Positions 9,370-16,434 of a DNA stretch of 17,593 bases are shown one piece after another (position 1 is the first letter of the stretch; the number at the start of each line of letters is the position of its first letter). A program made the translations under genes and the position numbers. The stretch spans positions 5,121-22,713 of the forward strand of contig DIVM01000230.1 of assembly GCA_002435835.1 (NCBI GenBank), given 5' to 3'. Source of the stretch: Firmicutes bacterium UBA6132. GTDB lineage: Bacteria > Bacillota_A > Clostridia > Tissierellales > Sedimentibacteraceae. The notes under the pieces are model-generated. The model made no database searches. It had not been told where the DNA came from and was given only the letters and a program-made list of their open reading frames with translations.

Positions 9370-9548
9370 TTTATCCTCCTGTATGTTAATAAACAAATCC
9401 CAAGACTGTTGATAAATAATTTATAATTTTATAAAAAATCTAGATATACACAAGTGTTGATATATATTGTGAACAATTTTATCGTTGCTATTATAATATT
9501 TTTTATTTTTGTAAAAAAGTTGTCCAAAATTTTGTTAAATGGAAAAAC

Positions 9549-9557
9549 TTATCCACA
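9549..9557 (+). promoter_or_regulatory. DnaA box, perfect consensus TTATCCACA
   Basis: An exact match to the DnaA box consensus in oriC1, 32 bases from a second identical box at 9581. Both lie within the stretch that a dnaA transcript from the candidate upstream promoter would cross. Confidence 0.85.
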
Positions 9558-9580
9558 GTTTCTTCTAATATTATCATTTT

Positions 9581-9589
9581 TTATCCACA
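9581..9589 (+). promoter_or_regulatory. DnaA box, perfect consensus TTATCCACA
   Basis: Second exact consensus box in oriC1, in the same orientation as the one at 9549. The spacing of 32 bases is about three helical turns, which would put both on one face of the DNA. Confidence 0.85.
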
Positions 9590-9627
9590 ATTTCAATTTA
9601 ATTTTAGAATTTTTAAAAAATAATTGC

Positions 9628-9656
9628 ATTATGTAAAAAAATGTAGTATATTACAA
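9628..9656 (-). promoter_or_regulatory. candidate dnaA promoter
   Basis: Read on the minus strand, TTGTAA (9656-9651) and CATAAT (9633-9628) are separated by 17 bases, a fair sigma-A match. Transcription would begin near 9621, giving a leader of about 250 bases before dnaA that includes the two consensus DnaA boxes. This is the best candidate I found, but in such AT-rich DNA matches of this quality arise by chance. Confidence 0.4.
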
Positions 9657-9694
9657 TGGTTACAATATTAATAACTATTTTATTAATCACATGC

Positions 9695-9723
9695 TTGACA
9701 CAATTAATTAAAAATATTATAAT
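9695..9723 (+). promoter_or_regulatory. rpmH operon promoter P1 (TTGACA-17-TATAAT)
   Basis: Perfect -35 TTGACA at 9695-9700 and perfect -10 TATAAT at 9718-9723 with the optimal 17-base spacer. It points toward rpmH and would leave a leader of about 240 bases. This is the strongest promoter-like sequence I recognised in the window, fitting a ribosomal protein operon. Confidence 0.8.
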
Positions 9724-9744
9724 CTGATTACTTAAAAATTCATC

Positions 9745-9773
9745 TTGTGAAATTTTAATTGAAGTGATATAAT
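9745..9773 (+). promoter_or_regulatory. rpmH operon promoter P2 (TTGTGA-17-TATAAT)
   Basis: A second sigma-A type promoter 50 bases downstream of P1: -35 TTGTGA at 9745-9750, 17-base spacer, perfect TATAAT at 9768-9773. The tandem arrangement is common for ribosomal operons. The leader from here would be about 190 bases. Confidence 0.6.
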
Positions 9774-9849
9774 AAAATTTGTCTTTCATTTTAATAATGT
9801 AAACAATAAGATTATAATTTTATTGAATTTAAGCCACGTCGCATCAAAT

Positions 9850-9870
9850 AGAGACATTTATGTCTTTTGT
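9850..9870 (+). terminator. possible weak hairpin in the rpmH leader
   Basis: AGACA (9852-9856) and TGTCT (9861-9865) pair around a TTTA loop, extendable outward by one G-U and one A-U pair, and are followed by TTTTGTT. The shape resembles a weak intrinsic terminator between the rpmH promoters and the gene. It could be an attenuator or chance. Confidence 0.25.
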
Positions 9871-9969
9871 TAATTTAGGAAAATTAAAATCTATTAGTAT
9901 TAATAAATTAAATAATGAAAAAATATAGATATTAATATAGATATCTGCTATATAAGGAGGTGTTTTTTA

Positions 9970-10104
9970 ATGAAAAGAACTTATCAACCAAAAAGAAGAC
10001 AAAGAAGCAAGGAACATGGTTTCATAAAAAGAATGAGCACAAGATCAGGCAGAAATGTTTTAAAAAGAAGAAAAGCAAAAGGTAGAAAAAAATTGTCAGC
10101 ATAA
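9970..10104 (+). CDS. rpmH: 50S ribosomal protein L34
   Basis: A 44-residue, highly basic protein with the complete L34 signature: [12 protein letters not shown] at the start, then [25 protein letters not shown] and a short tail. It is a component of the large ribosomal subunit. An almost perfect AAGGAGGTG site (9954-9962) precedes the ATG by a normal distance, among the strongest in the window. It is first in the plus-strand gene set leaving the origin, and its usual partner rnpA follows after a hairpin. Confidence 0.97.
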   Translation: MKRTYQPKRRQRSKEHGFIKRMSTRSGRNVLKRRKAKGRKKLSA

Positions 10105-10127
10105 GGCCGCGTACGTGGCCTTTTATT
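10103..10127 (+). terminator. hairpin with T-run between rpmH and rnpA
   Basis: AAGGCCGC (10103-10110) pairs with GTGGCCTT (10115-10122) around a GTAC loop, giving an 8-pair stem with one G-U pair. The run TTTTATT overlaps its end. It starts within the rpmH stop codon. It looks like an intrinsic terminator or partial attenuator that would lower rnpA and downstream expression relative to L34. Confidence 0.75.
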
Positions 10128-10151
10128 CCATTGATGAGGAATTAAAACACA

Positions 10152-10493
10152 ATGATAATTATTAAAAACAATAACGAATACAAGTCTGTATATAATTGTA
10201 ATGATTCTATTTCTGATTATAACCTTGTATTATTTTTGAAAAAAAATAATTTAGGGTACAATAGATTTGGTTTTACTGCTGCTAAAAAAATAAAAAAAGC
10301 AGTAACGAGAAATTTCATAAGAAGAAGAATGAAGGAAATAGTAAGATTAAATGAACATAAGCTTAAAGAAGGATATGATTTTATTTTCATGGCAAGAGTA
10401 AATGCATCTGATAGCGATTATAATAACTTAGAAAAGTCTTTTAATAAATTAATTAAAAGAAAGAGTTTATTTAAGGGTGATTTAAATAAGTAA
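10152..10493 (+). CDS. rnpA: ribonuclease P protein component
   Basis: A 113-residue basic protein that partners the RNase P RNA in maturing tRNA 5' ends. The conserved [27 protein letters not shown] segment (39-65) holds the RNR-type RNA-binding motif, and the later YDFIFMAR strand is typical. The ATG at 10152 follows a GATGAGGAA site at about 10 bases. It lies 47 bases after rpmH, beyond the hairpin. Its last codons overlap the start region of yidD, so the two are probably translationally coupled. Confidence 0.96.
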   Translation: MIIIKNNNEYKSVYNCNDSISDYNLVLFLKKNNLGYNRFGFTAAKKIKKAVTRNFIRRRMKEIVRLNEHKLKEGYDFIFMARVNASDSDYNNLEKSFNKLIKRKSLFKGDLNK

Positions 10494-10695
10494 ATTATTA
10501 ATTTTTATTATAAGAATATATCAGAAATTATCTCGCAGCACAGGTATAAGAAATTGCAGATTCTATCCTACATGTTCCCAATATTTTATTGAAGCCTTAA
10601 AAAAATATGGATTTTTTAAAGGTTCATATTTAGGAGTAAAACGTATTTTAAGATGCCATCCATTCAATCCCGGTGGGTATGACCCATTGAAATAA
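10486..10695 (+). CDS. yidD: membrane protein insertion efficiency factor YidD, apparent ATA start
   Basis: A 69-residue YidD-family protein, thought to help YidC insert membrane proteins. The family core is unmistakable: an amphipathic N-terminal helix ([13 protein letters not shown]), then [20 protein letters not shown], and [14 protein letters not shown] at the end, with conserved cysteines at 24, 30 and 57. An in-frame TAA at 10483-10485 blocks any upstream start, and no ATG, GTG, TTG or CTG lies in frame before the conserved core (the only TTG is the second-last codon). The position of the usual Met is ATA at 10486, preceded at 7 bases by AAGGGTGA-like sequence. It overlaps the end of rnpA by 8 bases. 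A sequencing error (ATG to ATA) or an ATT start at 10501 are alternatives. Confidence 0.88.
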   Translation: MSKLLIFIIRIYQKLSRSTGIRNCRFYPTCSQYFIEALKKYGFFKGSYLGVKRILRCHPFNPGGYDPLK

Positions 10696-10710
10696 CTCGG
10701 AGGATAAATA

Positions 10711-11490
10711 ATGTTAGATTTTATATGCTACCCTATTGGAGCATTAGTTAGATTGTTATATAATGCAGTTTCAGTTTTGGATTCAGCAGTACTTTCTGCT
10801 TATTCAATATCAATAATATTATCAACAATTATTTTTAAGTTCATTGTAATGCCTTTAACATTAAAGCAAACAAGATCAATGAAAAAAATGCAAGAAATGG
10901 GACCACAAATAAAAGAATTACAAGAAAAGTATGGTAAAGATCCTCAAACAATGCAAAGAAAACAAATGGAATTATATAAAGAAGCAAATTATAATCCTGC
11001 ATCAGGATGTTTACCTTTATTAATACAAATGCCTATACTGATATCTTTTTTCTATGTACTTAGAGAACCAGTTAAATATGTATTTCAAGATCAAGCATTT
11101 TTTGATGCTATAAATAAATCTTTTTTATGGATTAATGATTTAGGATTTGCTGAAAACTTTGTTTTTGGTGATGGTATTGTAAATGGATTATCAATGGGTG
11201 GAATGAGTTTACCTTTTATAGGTGCAGCAGTTCCTATATTAGCTGCTATAACTGGAATTTCAACATATTTAACAAGCAAAATGTCAATGGCTGGACAGCC
11301 TGTTATGAATGAACAGCAAATGGCTTCACAAAAAACAATGACAGTGATGATGCCTATAATGATATTTGTTATGTCATTGAATTTCCCTTCAGGTTTAGGT
11401 TTATACTGGGTTGTATCTAATATATTCCAGTTAGTTCAACAATATGTAATAATGCATTCAACCAAAAAATCAGGGGAGGAATTAAATTAA
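10711..11490 (+). CDS. yidC: membrane protein insertase YidC/OxaA/SpoIIIJ
   Basis: A 259-residue polytopic membrane protein that inserts and folds inner-membrane proteins alone or with SecYEG. Predicted membrane segments lie near 28-50, 101-117, 166-187 and 209-248, the last covering two helices. Between the first two is the charged cytoplasmic coiled hairpin (52-95), starting LKQTRSMKKMQEMGPQIKELQEKYG. The hydrophilic-groove basic residue expected five positions before PLTLKQ is Lys43 rather than the more usual Arg. No lipoprotein signal peptide is seen, unlike B. subtilis SpoIIIJ. The CGGAGG site before ATG 10711 is good. It follows yidD by 15 bases and precedes khpB by 2. Confidence 0.96.
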   Translation: MLDFICYPIGALVRLLYNAVSVLDSAVLSAYSISIILSTIIFKFIVMPLTLKQTRSMKKMQEMGPQIKELQEKYGKDPQTMQRKQMELYKEANYNPASGCLPLLIQMPILISFFYVLREPVKYVFQDQAFFDAINKSFLWINDLGFAENFVFGDGIVNGLSMGGMSLPFIGAAVPILAAITGISTYLTSKMSMAGQPVMNEQQMASQKTMTVMMPIMIFVMSLNFPSGLGLYWVVSNIFQLVQQYVIMHSTKKSGEELN

Positions 11491-11492
11491 AC

Positions 11493-12119
11493 ATGAAAAG
11501 CGTAACTATTGAAAAAGCTACAGTTGATGAAGCTGTAAATGCAGCCTTGAGTGAACTCGCAGCAGAAATTAATGAAGTTGAAGTAGATGTTATAAAAGAA
11601 CCTTCAAAAGGGTTGTTAAGTTTTCTTGGAAGTAAAATAGCAAGAGTTAAAGTAACAGTAATAAATGGTCCAGAAGAAAAAGCAAAGAATTTCTTTGATA
11701 TTCTTTTAGCTAAAATGAATATAAAAGCTGATTTGCAAATAAAATTCGATAACAATTCATTAAAAGTTGATATAGTAAAAATCGATGAAAATGATAAAGG
11801 AATTATTATAGGCAAAAGAGGTAAGAATTTAGATGAAATTCAATTTCTTTTAAATTTAATGGTTAATAAAGACAGACAAAATTATGTAAGAGTAGTTTTT
11901 AATGTTGAAGATTACAGAGAAAAAAGAGAAGAAACTCTAAAACGCTTAGCTAAAAAAATGGCAGATAAATGCAGAAACTATAAGCATAAAATGAAACTAG
12001 AACCTATGAATCCTTATGAAAGAAGAGTTATACATTCAACTTTACAGGATGAAATAGATATAGTTACTTACTCAGAAGGTGATGAACCTTTTAGAAGAGT
12101 TGTTATAGATTTAAAATAA
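11493..12119 (+). CDS. khpB: RNA-binding protein KhpB (Jag/EloR)
   Basis: A 208-residue protein of the Jag family. The N-terminal Jag domain (1-52) has VTIEKATVDEAV and KGLLSFLGSKIA. The KH domain follows with GxxG as G107-K-R-G110 in IIIGKRGKNLDEIQ, then an R3H domain (about 140-208) with PMNPYERRVIHSTL (R177, R178, H181). In other Firmicutes it works with KhpA to bind RNA and influence cell elongation. The gene starts 2 bases after the yidC stop. Its GGGGAGGA site lies inside the end of yidC with a rather long 12-base spacer. A strong terminator follows it. Confidence 0.95.
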   Translation: MKSVTIEKATVDEAVNAALSELAAEINEVEVDVIKEPSKGLLSFLGSKIARVKVTVINGPEEKAKNFFDILLAKMNIKADLQIKFDNNSLKVDIVKIDENDKGIIIGKRGKNLDEIQFLLNLMVNKDRQNYVRVVFNVEDYREKREETLKRLAKKMADKCRNYKHKMKLEPMNPYERRVIHSTLQDEIDIVTYSEGDEPFRRVVIDLK

Positions 12120-12129
12120 AGCACAAACT

Positions 12130-12154
12130 AACCCGGACCTCCGGGTTTTATTTT
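12130..12154 (+). terminator. intrinsic terminator after khpB
   Basis: AACCCGG (12130-12136) pairs with CCGGGTT (12141-12147) around an ACCT loop, and the stem runs into TTATTTT. It starts 10 bases after the khpB stop and probably ends the rpmH-khpB transcript. Confidence 0.9.
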
Positions 12155-12201
12155 ATGAAAAAATATATATGTACAATTAAATAAATTTAATGTAAAATGT
12201 G

Positions 12202-12214
12202 TATAATGTATAAT
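12202..12214 (+). promoter_or_regulatory. candidate mnmE promoter, overlapping tandem TATAAT
   Basis: Two TATAAT hexamers lie back to back at 12202-12207 and 12209-12214, between the khpB terminator and mnmE. No clear TTGACA-like -35 sits at the right distance. Transcription would start near 12215-12222, about 40 bases before the chosen mnmE ATG, which argues against an mnmE start at 12197. Confidence 0.4.
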
Positions 12215-12256
12215 AAAAATATGTTATTAAGTTTTAAATTAGAAAGAAACGGTGAT

Positions 12257-13636
12257 ATGATGAGAGAAGATACAATTGCTTCTATAGCAACATTTCCAGG
12301 AAATGCTGGCATAAATATAATAAGAATAAGCGGAGATAATGCATTAAATATTGCTGAAAATATATTTGAGAAAAAAAAGAATAAATCAAATACAAATATG
12401 AATTTAAAACCAAGATATTTGCATTATGGTTTCATATTGGATGAAGGAAAAGTTGTTGATGAAGTTTTATTAAGTTATATGAAAGGTCCAAACACATATA
12501 CCAAAGAAGATATAATTGAAATTAATTGTCATGGTGGTGTTATTTCAGCAAAAAAAATTCTTGATATTGTTTTAAATCATGATTGTCGTTTAGCTGAAAG
12601 AGGAGAATTTACTAAAAGGGCTTTTTTAAATGGAAGAATAGATTTAACACAAGCAGAAGCCGTAATTGATATAATTAATTCTAAAACAGATTCAAGTCAT
12701 GAAATATCTGTAAACCATTTAGAAGGTAGATTATCAAAAGAAATAAATAATACAATAAATGATATAATGGATTTGCTTGCTAATATAGAAGTGAATATAG
12801 ATTTTCCTGAATATGATGAAGATGAAATTACAATTTCAAAAGCAAAAGAAAAATGTACTGAAATTGTTTATAAAATAGATAAATTAGTTCAAACAGCTGA
12901 CACCGGTAAAATATTTAAAGAAGGTATTAAAACAGTAATACTTGGAAAACCAAATGTAGGAAAGTCATCTTTAATGAATTTCTTATTAAATGAAAATAGA
13001 GCTATAGTTACTGAAATACCAGGAACTACAAGAGACACAATTGAAGAATATGTAAATATTAAAGGAATTCCTTTAAGAATAATAGATACAGCAGGAATAA
13101 GAGAAACAGAAGATATAGTTGAAAAAATAGGAGTTGAAAAAGCTCTTAGTAAAGTTGATGAAGCTGATTTAGTTATAATGGTTTTTGATTCTTCAAAAGA
13201 ATTAGAAGAAGAAGATATAAAAATTATCAATTATATAAAAAATAAAAAAGTTATTTACATTAATAATAAATCAGACCTTGAAAATAAATTAGAACTAAAA
13301 AATTATGATTATATAAAACAAAATATAATAAATATTTCTGTTTTAAAAAGTATAGGACTTCAAGAAATTATAAATAAAATAACTGACATGTTTTTTAAAG
13401 GTTCTATTAATTTGGATAATGATTTAATAATAAATAATTTAAGACATAAAAATTTGCTTATAAAAGCTAAGAATAGCCTAGAAGAAGTTTTAAAATCTAT
13501 TGAAGATGGTTTTTCTATAGATTTTATTGAAATAGATTTAAAAAATGCATTAGAAAGTTTAGGGCTTATAGTTGGAAAAGCAGTAAGCGATGATTTAATA
13601 GATAAAATATTTGAAGAATTTTGTATAGGTAAGTAA
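12257..13636 (+). CDS. mnmE: tRNA uridine-5-carboxymethylaminomethyl modification GTPase MnmE
   Basis: A 459-residue GTPase that acts with MnmG on the wobble uridine of certain tRNAs. The N-terminal folate-binding domain begins with DTIASIATFPGNAGINIIRISG. The G domain has GKPNVGKSS (230-238), PGTTRDT (255-261), DTAG (277-280) and NKSD (337-340). The C-terminus ends in the diagnostic CIGK with its active cysteine at 456. I placed the start at 12257 (MMREDT): the length matches known MnmE, and upstream in-frame ATGs from 12197 overlap the putative promoter. The ribosome binding site is weak for either adjacent ATG (GGTGAT at 12251-12256), so the start could be 12260. mnmG, its partner, follows after a palindromic insertion. 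Confidence 0.96.
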   Translation: MMREDTIASIATFPGNAGINIIRISGDNALNIAENIFEKKKNKSNTNMNLKPRYLHYGFILDEGKVVDEVLLSYMKGPNTYTKEDIIEINCHGGVISAKKILDIVLNHDCRLAERGEFTKRAFLNGRIDLTQAEAVIDIINSKTDSSHEISVNHLEGRLSKEINNTINDIMDLLANIEVNIDFPEYDEDEITISKAKEKCTEIVYKIDKLVQTADTGKIFKEGIKTVILGKPNVGKSSLMNFLLNENRAIVTEIPGTTRDTIEEYVNIKGIPLRIIDTAGIRETEDIVEKIGVEKALSKVDEADLVIMVFDSSKELEEEDIKIINYIKNKKVIYINNKSDLENKLELKNYDYIKQNIINISVLKSIGLQEIINKITDMFFKGSINLDNDLIINNLRHKNLLIKAKNSLEEVLKSIEDGFSIDFIEIDLKNALESLGLIVGKAVSDDLIDKIFEEFCIGK

Positions 13637-13646
13637 AAAAAGGGTA

Positions 13647-13702
13647 AGGGACGGCACCCTAAAACCCGAAAAATAGACCATGTCAAAAAAGGGTCCGTCC
13701 CT
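13647..13702. repeat. GC-rich palindromic repeat between mnmE and mnmG (REP/MITE-like)
   Basis: AGGGACGGCACCCT (13647-13660) and AGGGTCCGTCCCT (13690-13702) are inverted copies differing by one bulged C, with a 29-base interval containing ACCCGAAAAATAGACCATGTC. The GC-rich arms stand out sharply from the AT-rich surroundings. Palindromes ending in GGGACGG/CCGTCCC recur in many Firmicutes genomes in my recollection, often with Y1 (RAYT/TnpA-REP) transposases; I could not check this. No T-run follows on the plus strand, so it is not an ordinary terminator. Confidence 0.7.
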
Positions 13703-13758
13703 AAGATATTAAAATATATATAGGGAAATTAAGCCCTTTGTTTAGAAAGGAATTAAAA

Positions 13759-15678
13759 ATGGAAGATAGAGTAAGAGATTTTCTTTCAGATAAATATGAT
13801 GTTATTGTAATAGGAGCAGGTCATGCGGGTTGTGAAGCATCCCTTGCTTCTGCACGCCTTGGAATGAAAACTTTAATGTTGACTATGAGCCTTGATTCAA
13901 TTGCCATGATGCCATGTAATCCTAATATAGGTGGAACCGCAAAAGGACATTTAGTTAGAGAAATAGATGCTCTTGGTGGTCAAATGGGATTAAATATAGA
14001 CAAAACCATGATACAATGCAAAATGTTAAATTTATCTAAAGGACCGGCAGTTCATTCATTAAGAGCACAAGCTGATAAAAATCATTATCATTCAGAAATG
14101 AAAAAAACTATTGAAAATCAACATAATTTATCATTAAAACAAGTAGAAGTTACAAAAATTAGTTTGAATGATGACGGAAGCTTTAACGTATATACTTTAC
14201 TTGGTGCATATTATGAAGCAAAAGCAGTAGTAGTAACAACAGGAACTTATTTAAAAGGAAGAATTTATATTGGTGAATTAAATTATTCTTCAGGACCAAA
14301 TGGACTTGCTCCTTCAAATGAGTTATCAGATTCATTGAAAAGTTTTGGTATTGAACTTAGAAAATTTAAAACGGGTACTCCTGCAAGAATACATGCTGAT
14401 AGTTTAAATTATGAAGTTATGAGTGCGCAAACAGGTGATGAAGAAATAATTCCTTTTTCTTTTATGACTGATAAAATAGATATAGAACAAGTACCATGTT
14501 ATATAACATATACAACTGAAAAAACTCATGAAATTATAAGACAAAATTTAGATCGTTCCCCTTTATATGAAGGAGTTATTCAAAGTATTGGACCAAGATA
14601 CTGTCCTTCAATAGAAGATAAAGTAGTTAAATTTTCTGATAAAGATAGGCATCAACTTTTTGTAGAACCTGAAGGAAGAAATACAAAAGAAATGTATATT
14701 CAAGGAATGAGCTCATCACTTCCTTATGAAGTACAAATACCAATGTATCGTTCTATGGTTGGACTTGAAAATGCAGAAATAATGAGACCTGCCTATGCAA
14801 TAGAATATGATAGTATAGATCCAACACAATTAAAGCCAAGTCTTGAACTTAAAAAAATAAATAATTTATTTTTCGCAGGACAGGTAAATGGAAGTTCAGG
14901 ATATGAAGAAGCTGCTTCTCAAGGTTTAATTGCTGGTATTAACGCTGCACTTAATTTACAAAACAAAGAGCCGCTGATTTTAGATCGTTCAGAAGCATAT
15001 ATAGGTGTTTTAATTGATGATTTAGTTACAAAAGGAACAAATGAACCATATAGAATGATGACTTCAAGAGCAGAATACAGGCTTATTTTAAGGCAGGACA
15101 ATGCTGATGAAAGATTAACTGAAAAAGGTTATGAAATAGGTCTTGTTAAAGAAGATAGATATGAAAAATTTATAAAAAAACAAGAAATAATAAAAAATGA
15201 AATTGAAAGAATTCAAAATATTAAAATAACTCCAAAAGCTGAAGTAAATGATTTTCTACAAAGTATAAATTCAGTTCCTTTAAAAATGCCAATAACTATT
15301 TATGAATTATTAAAAAGACCGGAAATTAATTATGGTAATATTGAGCATTTAGATGAGAATAGACCTGAATTAAAAAAGGAAATTATGGATTTTGTTGAAA
15401 CGGTTATAAAATATGAAGGTTATATATTAAAACAAACTAAACAAATAGAACAATATAGAAAATTAGAAAATAAAACTATTCCCAATGATTTATGCTATAA
15501 TAATATTAGTGGTCTTAGAATTGAAGCTCAGCAAAAGCTTGAAAAAATAAAACCAAAATCTATTGGTCAGGCGTCTCGTATATCAGGAGTTTCACCTTCG
15601 GATATAAATGTATTATTAATTTATCTTGAACAAAGAAGAAGAAGTAAGGACAATTTAATTGAAAATAATCTTGATTAA
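13759..15678 (+). CDS. mnmG: tRNA uridine-5-carboxymethylaminomethyl modification enzyme MnmG (GidA)
   Basis: A 639-residue FAD enzyme that forms a complex with MnmE. The dinucleotide-binding motif is GAGHAGCEA starting at G19. The GidA signatures are complete: [11 protein letters not shown] with Cys53 and [11 protein letters not shown] with Cys282, the two conserved cysteines implicated in catalysis. The C-terminal segment with [21 protein letters not shown] is typical. I chose the ATG at 13759 because AAGGAA lies 6 bases before it; an in-frame ATG at 13738 has no site. It lies about 120 bases after mnmE, across the palindromic repeat, and rsmG follows after 19 bases. Confidence 0.97.
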   Translation: MEDRVRDFLSDKYDVIVIGAGHAGCEASLASARLGMKTLMLTMSLDSIAMMPCNPNIGGTAKGHLVREIDALGGQMGLNIDKTMIQCKMLNLSKGPAVHSLRAQADKNHYHSEMKKTIENQHNLSLKQVEVTKISLNDDGSFNVYTLLGAYYEAKAVVVTTGTYLKGRIYIGELNYSSGPNGLAPSNELSDSLKSFGIELRKFKTGTPARIHADSLNYEVMSAQTGDEEIIPFSFMTDKIDIEQVPCYITYTTEKTHEIIRQNLDRSPLYEGVIQSIGPRYCPSIEDKVVKFSDKDRHQLFVEPEGRNTKEMYIQGMSSSLPYEVQIPMYRSMVGLENAEIMRPAYAIEYDSIDPTQLKPSLELKKINNLFFAGQVNGSSGYEEAASQGLIAGINAALNLQNKEPLILDRSEAYIGVLIDDLVTKGTNEPYRMMTSRAEYRLILRQDNADERLTEKGYEIGLVKEDRYEKFIKKQEIIKNEIERIQNIKITPKAEVNDFLQSINSVPLKMPITIYELLKRPEINYGNIEHLDENRPELKKEIMDFVETVIKYEGYILKQTKQIEQYRKLENKTIPNDLCYNNISGLRIEAQQKLEKIKPKSIGQASRISGVSPSDINVLLIYLEQRRRSKDNLIENNLD

Positions 15679-15697
15679 AGAAAAAGAAGGTGAGTAA

Positions 15698-16411
15698 ATG
15701 ATAAACACCCTGAAGAATGGATTTAAAAAACTAAATTTAAATTATGATGAAACAACTGATGTAAAATTTGAAAAATATAAAGAACTTTTAAAAGAATGGA
15801 ACAATAAAATTAATATTACTTCAATTGAAGATGATGAAGAAATATATATTAAGCATTTTTTAGATAGCATTCTTTTATTAAGTAATGAAAATTCAAATGA
15901 AATAAAAAGTATTATTGATGTTGGAACAGGAGGAGGATTTCCAGGTCTTCCTTTAAAAATAGTAAATGACAACTTTAGTGTAACCTTACTTGATAGTTTA
16001 AGAAAAAGAATTGACTTTTTACAAGAAGTAGTAAATGAATTAAATTTAAAAGAAGTTAATTTAATACATGGTCGAGCAGAGGATTTTGGAAAAGATGAAA
16101 AATATAGAGAGAAATTTGATATTTGCGTTTCAAGAGCTGTTGCTCCTTTAAATGTCTTAGGTGAATACTGCATACCATTTGTAAAAGTCGGAGGTTATTT
16201 TGCAGCATATAAAAGCGAAAATATTTCCGAGGAAATAGATACTTGCAGAAATGCTGTGGAAAAATTAGGTGGAATTATAAAAGAAGTAAAAGAAATAAGT
16301 TTACCTAATACAGATATAATAAGAAAAATAGTAATAATAGAAAAAGTAAAAGAAACAAGTGAAATATATCCAAGAAAAGCAGGAAAACCAAGTAAAGATC
16401 CATTAATTTAA
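15698..16411 (+). CDS. rsmG: 16S rRNA (guanine527-N7)-methyltransferase RsmG (GidB)
   Basis: A 237-residue SAM-dependent methyltransferase that modifies G527 (E. coli numbering) in the 530 loop of 16S rRNA. The SAM-binding motif is DVGTGGGFPGLPL starting at D74. Other family marks are NKINITSI (36-43), IKHFLDSILL (51-60), SRAVAPL, and a YPRKAGKPSKDPL ending. The ATG at 15698 has an AAGGTGAG site. It is in its usual place after mnmG and before the noc/parA genes. Length is normal. In other bacteria loss of this gene gives low-level streptomycin resistance; nothing here looks damaged. Confidence 0.96.
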   Translation: MINTLKNGFKKLNLNYDETTDVKFEKYKELLKEWNNKINITSIEDDEEIYIKHFLDSILLLSNENSNEIKSIIDVGTGGGFPGLPLKIVNDNFSVTLLDSLRKRIDFLQEVVNELNLKEVNLIHGRAEDFGKDEKYREKFDICVSRAVAPLNVLGEYCIPFVKVGGYFAAYKSENISEEIDTCRNAVEKLGGIIKEVKEISLPNTDIIRKIVIIEKVKETSEIYPRKAGKPSKDPLI

Positions 16412-16434
16412 CTGTATATAAGGGGGAAATTTTT

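Larger units (their letters stand above)
9370..9969. other. oriC1: origin segment between dnaA and rpmH with DnaA boxes
   Basis: A 600-base gene-free region where transcription diverges. Two consensus DnaA boxes, TTATCCACA, lie on the plus strand at 9549-9557 and 9581-9589. Further candidates on the minus strand are TTATCAACA (9415-9407), ATATCAACA (9463-9455) and TTGTTCACA (9476-9468). The DNA changes here from T/C-rich to A/G-rich on the plus strand, as expected where replication forks part. No gene-like reading frame with a ribosome binding site is present. No Spo0A box (TGTCGAA), parS or Noc site was found in it. Confidence 0.85.

Noticed and set aside
9370..9396. Upstream ATG at 9396 as the dnaA start
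   Set aside because: The AGGAGG site lies between this ATG and the one at 9369, and the added nine residues do not resemble known DnaA N-termini.
9454..9636. A 60-codon open frame on the plus strand within oriC1
   Set aside because: It covers the DnaA boxes, has no ribosome binding site, and its hydrophobic, low-complexity peptide resembles translated AT-rich DNA.
9860..9928. A 22-codon open frame in the rpmH leader
   Set aside because: No convincing ribosome binding site and no recognisable peptide; frames this short are common by chance in AT-rich DNA.
7774..9969. Spo0A boxes, parS sites or Noc-binding sites in the origin
   Set aside because: I looked for TGTCGAA, CACGTG-centred parS and CCCGGG-centred sites on both strands and saw none in the origin region.
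13647..13702. mnmE transcription terminator
   Set aside because: The stem is strong but no T-run follows it on the plus strand; the next bases are AAGATATT.
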